DNA from: Pseudomonadota bacterium
GTDB taxonomy: Bacteria; Pseudomonadota; Alphaproteobacteria; Rhizobiales; Hyphomicrobiaceae
NCBI GenBank assembly: GCA_023390485.1
Contig: JAEWCT010000018.1
Coordinates: forward strand, 1-6,846
DNA length: 6,846 nt
Reading direction: 5' to 3'
Below the pieces are notes generated by a model. That model made no database searches. It saw only the letters and a program-made list of their open reading frames with translations, and was not told the DNA's origin. The translations under genes were made by a program, and so were the position numbers. Of this stretch, positions 1 through 6,132 are shown in pieces; positions within the stretch are counted from its first letter, which is position 1, and each line of letters opens with the position of its first letter.

Positions 1-390
1 CGCACGAACTTTGTCGTTGACTGCGAGACGGAACGAAGCGTCCGGCGCACGCGCGATGACGACATCCGATAGCGCCTCGACGTCGATTGTGCGTTCGGCG
101 GTACATGGAAATTCCGCGACTGCACCCGGCGCGCCGGTCACCCATGTGCCGCTACGCGCCACGATGGTGTCCCTGGCCCACGCGACGAGTTCCTCGCGTG
201 TCCAGGGAAGAAGACGTACGCGAACGGAAAGCTTGGCAAGCCGGCTCGGCAACTCCGACCAGACGGCATCGCGCTGACTTTCGCTCATGGCGATCCAGTC
301 CCCGATTTCGCTGCCCGTACGGCCGCATCCAAGGCAATAGCCTGTGGAGTCGTCGAGCTTGCAGATGCCAATGCAAGGCGAATGGCGCAT
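1..390 (-). CDS. DUF1289 domain protein, 3' end cut off by the window edge
   Basis: The reading frame is open from an ATG at 390 to the left edge (130 codons, no stop), so the C-terminus is missing. Residues 4-50 match the DUF1289 pattern: SPCIGIC near the start, then YCLGCGRT, a DWIAMS segment and the ELPSRLA helix. Four cysteines (6, 10, 19, 22; spacing C-x3-C-x8-C-x2-C) could bind a metal or Fe-S cluster; this is inference, as the family function is not established. Residues 60-130 form a further region (WTREELVAWAR onward) that I do not recognise. The start is well placed because the conserved cysteine motif begins at residue 4; the upstream in-frame stretch has no other start codon before a stop. 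No Shine-Dalgarno site is visible. It lies 106 bases downstream of cbtA on the same strand and may be read from the same riboswitch-controlled transcript. Confidence 0.85.
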   Translation of the reverse strand, partial: MRHSPCIGICKLDDSTGYCLGCGRTGSEIGDWIAMSESQRDAVWSELPSRLAKLSVRVRLLPWTREELVAWARDTIVARSGTWVTGAPGAVAEFPCTAERTIDVEALSDVVIARAPDASFRLAVNDKVRA

Positions 391-441
391 CGGTGCGGAA
401 CGTCTTTCAAACGAAGGATTGCGAGGAGGTGATATTCAAAT

Positions 442-467
442 GGAGGCGGCACCCTCGGCGCGCCCCC
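442..467 (-). other. Hairpin between cbtA and the DUF1289 gene
   Basis: On the minus strand GGGGGCG (467-461) can pair with CGCCTCC (448-442) around a 12-base loop, with one G-U pair. It sits 30 bases after the cbtA stop. The sequence after it is AT-rich but has no run of T, so a true intrinsic terminator is doubtful. It could attenuate readthrough or protect the cbtBA message. Confidence 0.3.
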
Positions 468-496
468 ATTTTTCGTTCTGAACTTCGACGCCGGCG

Positions 497-1213
497 TTAG
501 CGCGCCAGTCTTTTGCGATCGCCGGCGATGAGCCAGCCGAACAGCAGCCCGATCGCCGTCCAGAGGATGAACTGAGTACCCAACGAGGCGATGCGGAAGT
601 TCCAAAGCAGGTCCGCCGGGAACTTCTCAGGGACTTCGTTGATCACCGGCAGAGCGTAGGCAGCGATGACGACCAGGACGAGATAGACCACAGTTCCGAG
701 AATTGACGCATTCCAGCCGCCGAACTTCTCGATGGCTTGCCGTCCGAAGCTGATGGCAATCGCCAGCGCCATGAGCGAGAAGACGATCATCCCGAAATAA
801 AGCTGCGTTCGATAGCTGATCGTCTCGCCTTGCCCCACGGCAGGCGGGTTCGCCGGGTATTTGAGGTAAGGCACGAAGTACAACGCCAAAAAGCCGACGG
901 CTGCGATCACGAGCGCCGTGCTACGCGGCGAAAGATGAAGAAGACGGCCGCTGACGAATGCGTAGGCCAGCGCGAAAAGACCGCCGAGCGCCGTTCCATA
1001 AAGCGCGACGCCGGTTAGAAGCCCGACGCTGGCCTGCACCTCACGGCTGACGATTTCCGGTTCCGCCGCCTCGCCGGGGACTGGCGTATGCGACGCTTCC
1101 TCAAACGCGATGGCGCGGTCGACCTGCGGTTCGCCGATCACCTTCGCAAATCCGAAAGCCAATAAACTAGCGATGAGCCCGGCAATCATGCCGCGCACGA
1201 GAAGACTTCCCAT
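497..1213 (-). CDS. cbtA: CbtA, predicted cobalt transporter membrane subunit
   Basis: A 238-residue integral membrane protein of the CbtA family, which is thought to import cobalt together with CbtB. About six hydrophobic segments are visible (roughly residues 5-24, 63-86, 98-114, 138-155, 168-188, 208-229). Family-like landmarks include the KYPANPPAVG segment (118-127) and the segment at 195-213 (PEKFPADLLW then NFRIASLGT). The length is normal for the family. The ATG at 1213 has a good ribosome site, GGGGAGA at 1227-1221, seven bases upstream. It begins 18 bases after the cbtB stop, so the two genes are surely cotranscribed, and the cobalamin riboswitch ahead of cbtB should control both. 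Assignment as a transporter rests on family knowledge and the riboswitch; metal specificity cannot be read from the sequence. Confidence 0.9.
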   Translation of the reverse strand: MGSLLVRGMIAGLIASLLAFGFAKVIGEPQVDRAIAFEEASHTPVPGEAAEPEIVSREVQASVGLLTGVALYGTALGGLFALAYAFVSGRLLHLSPRSTALVIAAVGFLALYFVPYLKYPANPPAVGQGETISYRTQLYFGMIVFSLMALAIAISFGRQAIEKFGGWNASILGTVVYLVLVVIAAYALPVINEVPEKFPADLLWNFRIASLGTQFILWTAIGLLFGWLIAGDRKRLAR

Positions 1214-1231
1214 GTCTGGATCTCCCCGGCG

Positions 1232-1444
1232 TCAATGGCAGGGGAAGCCGAGGAGATGGCGCCCGTCGTGCACGAATTCGTGCACATACATGCTATTGAA
1301 GATCGACGTAGCGCCTTCTTCGACGCCAACGAAGTACATAGCGAGGATGAACAGCAACCCGGCGAAAACCGCCCAGGGCAAAATCTCTTTGAGAGGGATG
1401 GGTGCGCCTACCGAGGCGTCCGAGATGGTTGCAGATTGTGACAT
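1232..1444 (-). CDS. cbtB: CbtB, small cobalt transporter subunit with His-rich tail
   Basis: A 70-residue protein with one transmembrane segment (about residues 22-41) and the C-terminal signature of CbtB: HEFVHDGRHLLGFPCH (55-70), with four histidines and one cysteine that can bind metal. It is the expected partner of the CbtA encoded next. I chose the ATG at 1444 because AAGGAGG (1460-1454) lies nine bases ahead of it. The in-frame TTG at 1450 would leave only three bases and is unlikely. The gene is the first reading frame after the cobalamin riboswitch, whose last hairpin abuts this ribosome site, so its translation is probably the step that B12 controls. Confidence 0.92.
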   Translation of the reverse strand: MSQSATISDASVGAPIPLKEILPWAVFAGLLFILAMYFVGVEEGATSIFNSMYVHEFVHDGRHLLGFPCH

Positions 1445-1453
1445 AGGCAAGTG

Positions 1454-1460
1454 CCTCCTT
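1454..1460 (-). promoter_or_regulatory. cbtB ribosome binding site
   Basis: AAGGAGG, a near-perfect Shine-Dalgarno sequence, lies nine bases before the ATG at 1444. It directly follows the GGGA-CGCGTAA-TCCC hairpin (1475-1461). It is also complementary to CCTCCT at 1505-1500 within the riboswitch, so it can be hidden by RNA structure. Confidence 0.85.
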
Positions 1461-1592
1461 GGGATTACGCGTCCCGTTTCAAGCTTCGGCGCCTATCATA
1501 GGAGGGTCTGACTTTCGATGGACGGTATAGGCGTCCCCGAATACAGTGGCGCGACCGTTCCGGAATCTCACCGGCTTCCTGCCTATGACGAT
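1461..1592 (-). ncRNA. Compact cobalamin riboswitch (class II-like) ahead of cbtBA
   Basis: The minus strand carries the conserved B12-riboswitch core. GGAAGCCGGTGAGATTCCGG (1579-1560) contains the CCGG/CCGG stem with its T-loop. GGTCGCGCCACTGT (1556-1543) is the L5 region. GAAAGTCAGACC (1516-1505) is the 3' junction. The closing helix is TCATAGG (1588-1582) with CCTATGA (1502-1496). A short P6-like stem pairs GGACG (1536-1532) with CGTCC (1524-1520). The large peripheral P7-P12 part of class I aptamers is absent, which suggests the compact class II type. After the aptamer, GGGA-CGCGTAA-TCCC (1475-1461) forms a P13-like hairpin whose loop CGCG can pair with CGCG of L5 (1553-1550). This is the expected kissing interaction, and it lies right against the cbtB ribosome site, pointing to translational control. 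Class and ligand (hydroxo-/methyl- versus adenosylcobalamin) are inference. Confidence 0.9.
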
Positions 1593-1601
1593 GCGCGCGT
1601 T

Positions 1602-1629
1602 AACATAAGCCAGGCCATAAATTTGTCAA
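1602..1629 (-). promoter_or_regulatory. Sigma70-like promoter of the riboswitch-cbtBA transcript
   Basis: A perfect -35 TTGACA (1629-1624), a 16-base spacer and -10 TATGTT (1607-1602, four of six consensus bases). The predicted start near 1595 falls only a few bases before the riboswitch closing helix at 1588, which fits well. The elements lie just ahead of the divergent phosphatase-like gene, so its own promoter must overlap this one. Confidence 0.7.
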
Positions 1630-1648
1630 TGTAACCAAGCCGGCCAGC

Positions 1649-2206
1649 ATGCAGTCGCGCCTCACGTTCATCGCCAACGCTTCAACCCCAGCCATCCGGG
1701 CCGCAGCCTTCCCGCTGGACGAGGGCATTGACGACTTTGGGAAAAGAGATGCCGCGGCTCTTGCCAAAGAGCTCCGCCGCTCGGGGATAGCCCTGGCAAG
1801 CCCGGCGGCAAGAGCAGTTGAAACGGCGATGGCGCTTGGCCTCGAGCCCGTGATCGACGAGGGGCTGCGAGACCTCGGTCTCGGTCGCTGGGCAGGGCGC
1901 ACGTTGACCGAGATCGCAGAGCGCGAACCCGAGGCTCTCAAGAGCTGGCTTTCTGATCCAAGGGCCACCCCACATGGCGGAGAGAGCGTGGAGGGGCTCA
2001 TCGCCCGCATGGCAGTTTGGCTGAACGCCGCGTTGCCGCGAGAGGAAAATATTATCGCAATTACGCATTCAGCTGTAATACGCGCAGCGATCGTCTCGGC
2101 GATCGCCGCAGAGCCGGCATCGTTCTGGCATATCGATATTGCGCCGTTGAGCATTGTCGAACTCGGCTCCAACGGGCAGCGCTGGACCCTTCGCGCACTC
2201 AGATAA
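1649..2206 (+). CDS. Histidine phosphatase (CobC-like) family protein lacking the catalytic His
   Basis: A 185-residue protein of the histidine phosphatase superfamily (alpha-ribazole phosphatase CobC/phosphoglycerate mutase type). Recognisable blocks are the first strand LTFI (5-8), SPAARAVETA (51-60) with phosphate-binding Arg55, LRDLGLGRWAGRT (73-85), HGGES (109-113) and ITHSAVIRAA (138-147) with His140. The usual RHG catalytic triplet should be residues 9-11 but reads Ala-Asn-Ala, so the nucleophilic histidine is absent (codon AAC instead of CAC/CAT). As written it is probably inactive as a phosphatase, perhaps a binding or regulatory protein. The ATG at 1649 is the only start in frame after the stop at 1601-1603; no Shine-Dalgarno site precedes it. 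Being divergent from riboswitch-controlled cbtBA suggests a cobalamin link, but that is inferred from position. Confidence 0.85.
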   Translation: MQSRLTFIANASTPAIRAAAFPLDEGIDDFGKRDAAALAKELRRSGIALASPAARAVETAMALGLEPVIDEGLRDLGLGRWAGRTLTEIAEREPEALKSWLSDPRATPHGGESVEGLIARMAVWLNAALPREENIIAITHSAVIRAAIVSAIAAEPASFWHIDIAPLSIVELGSNGQRWTLRALR

Positions 2207-2252
2207 TGAGCTGCTGCGGCGATCGCAGATCGACTGCTAAGCCTCCGGCGAC

Positions 2253-2278
2253 GGACAATCAGCAGACATGCTTTGTCC
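2253..2278 (+). terminator. Possible terminator hairpin after the phosphatase-like gene
   Basis: GGACAA (2253-2258) pairs with TTGTCC (2273-2278), and inside it AGCA (2261-2264) pairs with TGCT (2269-2272) around loop GACA, with a two-base bulge. It lies 46 bases after the stop at 2206. No T-run follows, so it is a hairpin that may define the 3' end rather than a classic intrinsic terminator. Confidence 0.35.
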
Positions 2279-2323
2279 CGGAAAGGATGCTCCGATAACG
2301 GTCTCAATACCTAGAACATCATA

Positions 2324-2336
2324 CCCGATTGTCGGG
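2324..2336. repeat. Short palindrome CCCGA-TTG-TCGGG upstream of the dehydrogenase gene
   Basis: A perfect 5-base inverted repeat around TTG, followed by a run of five A, about 110 bases before the dehydrogenase start. It could be an operator half-site pair or a small hairpin. The A-run is on the wrong side for an intrinsic terminator in either direction. The rest of 2207-2446 shows no supported gene, and I could not find a convincing -35/-10 pair. Confidence 0.3.
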
Positions 2337-2446
2337 AAAAACGGCCGCGTACACTAATGGGAGCGTGCACCGATAGGAATGCTCGGCGCGATTCCACTCC
2401 AACATGTCGGCGCGCGAGCTGAGGCCCTCAGTTAAGCGAGGACAAT

Positions 2447-4171
2447 ATGGTCCGTATGAAAAGTAGCCACGCCTACGCGGCGGCGCTGTTCACGTCGCTT
2501 GCATACGCTGCGTTGACCCCTGCATCCGCCCAGGAAGTCGAGCACCACAAGAAGGAGGCGCCGAAAATCGAAGCGCCCGCTCCGACCGTTACTCAGGAAA
2601 TGCTGACGAACGCTGCGAACGACGCGAAGCAGTTCCTGCACACGAATGCCAACTACGAGCAGACCCGCTTCTATCCCGGCAAACAGATCAATACGTCGAA
2701 TGTCGCAAAGCTTCATCCGGCGTGGATCTTCCAGATGGACGTGAGAGAGTCTCTCGAGACGACACCGATCATCGTTGGCGAAGTCATGTACGTCACGACA
2801 TCATTCGATCATGTCTATGCGCTTAACGCCAAAACGGGTGAACAGTACTGGCACTACAAGCACAAGATGGGGCCGATCACGACCTACTGCTGCGGCCCAA
2901 ATAATCGCGGCGTCGCGGTGCTCGGTGACAAAGTTTATTTCGGAACGCTCGACGCCAAGCTCGTCGCTCTCAATGCAAAAACGGGTAGCGTCGTTTGGGA
3001 GACGGAGATCGCCGACCCCGAATTGGGCTACAGCGAAACGATGGCGCCGACGGCCGTCAACGGCAAGATTTTGATCGGCACCAACGGCGGCGAATATGGC
3101 ATTCGCGGTTTTTTCCGCGCCTATGACGCTGAGACCGGCAAGCTCGTCTGGAACTTCGATACGGTCCCCGAAAATACGGTCGGGGTTTGGGCCACAAAAG
3201 ATGCGACCGGCAAAGATTTGCATCGCGATATCGAGGCTGAAAAGGCGCAACTAGCCAAGACGGGAGATCCATACAAAAAGCTCGGAGGTGGCGTTTGGCA
3301 AAACCCCGCAGTCGATCTCAAGCTGAACCGGATCTACTTTGTGGTCGGCAATCCATCACCCGACCTCGACGGTGCACCGCGGCCCGGCGACAACCTCTAT
3401 ACCGACTCGCTCGTCGCTCTCGACCTCGATACCGGCAAATATGTTTGCCATTTCCAGTTCATCCCCCACGACGTGTGGGATCTCGACTCCGTTAGTCCGC
3501 CTATCCTTGTCGACGTCAAAGATAAGGACGGAAAGACCGTCCCTGGCGTGCTCCACGCTGGAAAAACCGGACACGTCTACGTCAACAGACGTGACGATTG
3601 CAGCATGATCCGCTTTTCGGAGCCGATGGTGTCGCAGGAGAACATGTGGACCCTTCCGACGCCGGAAGGTGCACGCATGCTCCCCGGGGCTAACGGCGGC
3701 GTGGAATGGTCGCCGATGGCGGTCGATCAGAAACTCAACCTTGCATACGCCGCGAACCTGCATCAGCCGATGACGTATCAGGTGCAGTCGAGCCCCTATC
3801 CCGATGGCAAGCTCTGGCTCGGCGGCGCCTTCAAGGTGATCCCGGGTGAAGAGCAATTCGGCAACGTCTCGGCAGTGAACTACAACACCGGCAAGATCAA
3901 GTGGCAGGTGACCACCCCGCAACCGATGATGGGGGGCGTTCTCGCAACCGCTGGCGACCTCGTATTCACGGGCGAGGCAAACGGTTGGTTCCGTGCCTAC
4001 AACGCCGACAGCGGCAAAATACTTTGGTCGTTCCAAGCCGGTGCCGGCGTCAACGCTCCTCCGGCAGCCTATGCGCTCGGCGGCAAGGAATACATCGTCG
4101 TCGGCGCTGGCGGAAACACGCAGATCGATTTCAAGCGCGGCAATAATATCATCGCCTTCACGCTTGACTGA
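2447..4171 (+). CDS. PQQ-dependent alcohol dehydrogenase (type I quinoprotein), lanthanide-type active site
   Basis: A 574-residue periplasmic quinoprotein of the methanol/ethanol dehydrogenase family; it oxidises an alcohol or aldehyde and passes electrons to a c-type cytochrome. Signal peptide 1-28 (cleavage after ASA), then a His/Lys/Glu/Pro-rich linker (29-50). Propeller Trp-docking motifs recur as in NAKTGEQYW (127-135), NAKTGSVVW (176-184), DAETGKLVW (227-235) and NADSGKILW (519-527). Landmarks by comparison with MxaF: vicinal Cys148-Cys149, metal ligands Glu216 and Asn302, Trp284 under PQQ, catalytic Asp345 and Lys373. Asp347, two residues after the catalytic Asp (WDLD), is the extra ligand of lanthanide enzymes such as XoxF and PedH; MxaF has Ala there. 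Length and lack of a haem domain fit type I. It is not MxaF, and probably not classical XoxF. The start at 2447 has GAGG five bases ahead. Substrate unknown. Confidence 0.92.
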   Translation: MVRMKSSHAYAAALFTSLAYAALTPASAQEVEHHKKEAPKIEAPAPTVTQEMLTNAANDAKQFLHTNANYEQTRFYPGKQINTSNVAKLHPAWIFQMDVRESLETTPIIVGEVMYVTTSFDHVYALNAKTGEQYWHYKHKMGPITTYCCGPNNRGVAVLGDKVYFGTLDAKLVALNAKTGSVVWETEIADPELGYSETMAPTAVNGKILIGTNGGEYGIRGFFRAYDAETGKLVWNFDTVPENTVGVWATKDATGKDLHRDIEAEKAQLAKTGDPYKKLGGGVWQNPAVDLKLNRIYFVVGNPSPDLDGAPRPGDNLYTDSLVALDLDTGKYVCHFQFIPHDVWDLDSVSPPILVDVKDKDGKTVPGVLHAGKTGHVYVNRRDDCSMIRFSEPMVSQENMWTLPTPEGARMLPGANGGVEWSPMAVDQKLNLAYAANLHQPMTYQVQSSPYPDGKLWLGGAFKVIPGEEQFGNVSAVNYNTGKIKWQVTTPQPMMGGVLATAGDLVFTGEANGWFRAYNADSGKILWSFQAGAGVNAPPAAYALGGKEYIVVGAGGNTQIDFKRGNNIIAFTLD

Positions 4172-4184
4172 TCATCCGTGGAAG

Positions 4185-4215
4185 TTCGGAAGGAGTGCCG
4201 AGCACTTCTTCCGAA
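4185..4215 (+). other. Strong intercistronic hairpin between dehydrogenase and cytochrome genes
   Basis: TTCGGAAGGAGTG (4185-4197) pairs with CACTTCTTCCGAA (4203-4215) along 13 base pairs with a single G-U, around the loop CCGAG. It begins 14 bases after the dehydrogenase stop and has no following T-run. It is therefore more likely a 3'-end stabiliser or partial attenuator that lets the dehydrogenase be made in excess of the cytochrome. Confidence 0.6.
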
Positions 4216-4263
4216 TCTCGTCGAATGAGATCGTGACCCGTTCGCTCACGCGGAGCTCGGCTT

Positions 4264-4878
4264 ATGATGGATCGTAAATGTTCTTTGCCGATCGCAATTG
4301 CGGCCATGGCTGTGGCGTTGCCGCTGACCATGGAAATTGCATCGGCCGCCAGCGTCGAGGACAACGCGAAAATCTGCGCGAGCTGCCACGGCGAAAATGG
4401 CATTCCCCAAGCGAAGACGACGCCAATCATTTGGGGCCAAAATGAAGGCTACCTTTATCTTCAGTTGCGCGACTTCAAGAGCGGCGCGCGGAAGAACGAT
4501 CAGATGGCCGCCATTGTCGCGAGCCTCGAGAAAGCCGACTTCAAGGCATTGGCCGCTCACTTCGCGGGGCTGAAGTGGCCTAACCTCGCACAACCTTCAC
4601 CATCGAAGGACGACACGAAAAAGGCGCTGACGGTTATCGGCTCTATCGGCTGCACCTCTTGCCATCTCGATCAGTTTCAGGGTGATGGGACAACGGCTCG
4701 GCTCGCCGGCCAACAAGCGGAATACCTGTTGAACACGATGACCGCATTTCGCGACGGCTCTCGCGCCAACAACCCCGGCATGTCGGATCTTATGAAGGCA
4801 GTGCAGCCGCCAGACCTCCTCAAACCCATTGCCGACTATCTTGCGAGTCTTCAGGTCGTTGGCGGCAACAACCAATAG
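4264..4878 (+). CDS. Dihaem cytochrome c4-like electron acceptor
   Basis: A 204-residue exported protein. The signal peptide is about residues 1-28 (hydrophobic core 8-20, ASA before the cleavage site). Two cytochrome c domains follow: CASCH (38-42) and CTSCH (130-134) bind haem covalently. Met81 (in KNDQM) and Met173 (in NNPGM) are the likely sixth ligands, as in cytochrome c4/c553. It is soluble in the periplasm and should take electrons from the PQQ dehydrogenase encoded 92 bases upstream, handing them to a terminal oxidase. The ATG at 4264 has GGAG (4252-4255) eight bases ahead; the next codon is also ATG and cannot be excluded. The hairpin at 4185-4215 lies between the two genes of this presumed operon. 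Partnership is inferred from position and from the fact that type I quinoproteins need a separate cytochrome. Confidence 0.92.
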   Translation: MMDRKCSLPIAIAAMAVALPLTMEIASAASVEDNAKICASCHGENGIPQAKTTPIIWGQNEGYLYLQLRDFKSGARKNDQMAAIVASLEKADFKALAAHFAGLKWPNLAQPSPSKDDTKKALTVIGSIGCTSCHLDQFQGDGTTARLAGQQAEYLLNTMTAFRDGSRANNPGMSDLMKAVQPPDLLKPIADYLASLQVVGGNNQ

Positions 4879-4883
4879 CGCTA
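4876..4883. other. Palindrome joining two convergent stop codons
   Basis: TAGCGCTA is an 8-base palindrome. Its left end is the TAG of the cytochrome gene and its right end, on the minus strand, the TAG of the ankyrin gene. Only two bases separate the genes, so no terminator fits between them. Confidence 0.9.
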
Positions 4884-5822
4884 ACTGACCGTGAGTTTCT
4901 TGCGCAGCGCATCGCTGGCAGCGAGATCAGCTGCGGTCTTGCCCCCTTTATCGTGCAAGGTTTTGTCTGCGCCTTTGGCAAGCAAGACATCGACGGCTTT
5001 CTCGTGCCCGAGCGAAGCGGCGATCATCAAGGCTGTGCGACCGCGATTGTCCTGATCGTCGATGTGCGCGCCATGATCGATCAGCAGCGTGAGTACGTCC
5101 GCCACGTCGCTCGAGCCTGCCCCATCTTCATGTCCCGCGGCCCACATGAGTGCGGTCAAATCATTGCCGTAGCGCGCGTTGACGTCGATGGCATGATCGA
5201 GCAGCAAACGCACGACGTTCGGAAAGCCACGGGCGACCGCGTAACAGATAGGTGCCTTGCCGGTCGCGTCGGAGCTTTTCGGGTCGCTCCCCTTGTCCAG
5301 AAGCAGGCGCACGATCTGCTCGTTGCCGGCATATGAAGCCGCGGCGATGGGCGTGAGGCCTGTTCGTCCAGGAATGTTCACGTCCGCGCCATGCCCGATC
5401 AGCGCCTGCACGGTTGAAGCATTGTCTTGCTCTGACGCCGCGAAAAGCGCCGTTCCACCATCGAGATCGCGCGCGTTGATGTTGGCGCCATGGGCGAGAA
5501 AAAGCTCGACGATATCCGTATGCCCGGTTGCGGCCGCGTGAAAGAGCGGCATGGAGCCGAGGCGATCGCGTGAGGCGAGCGAAGCGCCATCGTCGAGCAG
5601 CCGGCGAGCAAGTTCGATGCAACCTTTGTCCGCGGCCGCGGAAAGTGCAGCGTTGACCTCCAGCGGTCCGGCGGATTGCTTTATTTGAGCGTAATGCTGC
5701 TCCTGCTCCTGACAGACGCGCACGTTCGCGAGCGCGTCGTTGGCGGACACCATGCAGCAGAAAGAAGCAACGAGGGCGGCGTTTACCGAATTGCGGAGGC
5801 TGTTGGACACGAGAGGCTCCAT
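4881..5822 (-). CDS. Exported ankyrin-repeat protein
   Basis: A 313-residue protein with an N-terminal signal peptide (hydrophobic core about 13-26, likely cut after DALA at 32) and a short linker containing Cys37. Ankyrin repeats then fill the rest: about 55-85 (degenerate), 88-118, 121-151, 154-184, 187-217, 220-258 and 260-290, plus a C-terminal half repeat. The TALMxAA and HGAxxxxxD patterns are clear. The repeat at 220-258 carries an insert of roughly six residues (HEDGAGSSDV region). Ankyrin repeats bind proteins, so a periplasmic scaffold or chaperone role is possible; the partner is unknown. The ATG at 5822 has no good ribosome site, whereas a GTG at 5810 has GGAG (5820-5817) six bases ahead and would still leave a signal peptide; 5810 may be the true start. 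It is the last gene of a three-gene unit, 16 bases after its neighbour. Confidence 0.9.
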   Translation of the reverse strand: MEPLVSNSLRNSVNAALVASFCCMVSANDALANVRVCQEQEQHYAQIKQSAGPLEVNAALSAAADKGCIELARRLLDDGASLASRDRLGSMPLFHAAATGHTDIVELFLAHGANINARDLDGGTALFAASEQDNASTVQALIGHGADVNIPGRTGLTPIAAASYAGNEQIVRLLLDKGSDPKSSDATGKAPICYAVARGFPNVVRLLLDHAIDVNARYGNDLTALMWAAGHEDGAGSSDVADVLTLLIDHGAHIDDQDNRGRTALMIAASLGHEKAVDVLLAKGADKTLHDKGGKTAADLAASDALRKKLTVS

Positions 5823-5838
5823 TGTCGGAGCCTAATGT

Positions 5839-6132
5839 CTAGCGCCCCAATCCTTTCGATTTCCACTCTTCGTATTGCACCCGCGCGAGCTTGTAGGCGT
5901 CCGGTATCGACAGGGCCCAGACGAAGAGCCCCAATGCGGAACGCCCGATTATCGACCTGTCCGGCGGAGCGATCTGCCAGGTGATAAGCGCCAGCAGCAG
6001 CGTGAACATCGCAAACATAAAACCGCGCTGCGGTTGGCCGATCGCAACGTGCCCCATGCCGGGAAGCACAATGGCGAGAGCGAGAACCAGATAGGGGTTC
6101 ATCGGCTTGCGCTCGACTTGCAGTGCATTCAT
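5839..6132 (-). CDS. Small multi-pass inner membrane protein of unknown function
   Basis: A 97-residue protein with about three hydrophobic stretches (roughly 13-31, 36-53, 62-79) and a charged C-terminal tail (VQYEEWKSKGLGR). The PGMGHVAIGQPQRGFMF segment (24-40) resembles the PGxGH/GxxxRG pattern of small conserved membrane proteins of alphaproteobacteria; I cannot name a family. Its ATG shares an ATGA overlap with the stop of the upstream gene (6129-6132), so translation is probably coupled. A second ATG at residue 11 (MNPYLV) could be used. It lies between a membrane-anchored protein and the exported ankyrin protein, which suggests a joint envelope role. Confidence 0.8.
   Translation of the reverse strand: MNALQVERKPMNPYLVLALAIVLPGMGHVAIGQPQRGFMFAMFTLLLALITWQIAPPDRSIIGRSALGLFVWALSIPDAYKLARVQYEEWKSKGLGR

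Noticed and set aside
1600..1648. Plus-strand promoter for the phosphatase-like gene (TTAACA at 1600-1605)
   Set aside because: The -35-like hexamer has no acceptable -10 at 16-18 bases.
1600..2307. 235-codon open frame on the minus strand
   Set aside because: It is the shadow of the phosphatase-family gene; its product is Ser/Arg/Ala-rich with no family pattern, and it runs across the cbtBA promoter.
2324..2341. CCCGATTGTCGGG followed by AAAAA as an intrinsic terminator
   Set aside because: The run is A on the plus strand after the stem; on the minus strand the T-run precedes the stem. Neither orientation gives a stem followed by T.
3356..4036. 226-codon open frame on the minus strand
   Set aside because: It lies fully inside the well-supported PQQ dehydrogenase gene, has no recognisable domain and reflects GC-rich codon bias.
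4232..4250. CGTGA/TCACG hairpin just before the cytochrome ribosome site
   Set aside because: Five base pairs around a nine-base loop is weak and could be chance in GC-rich DNA.
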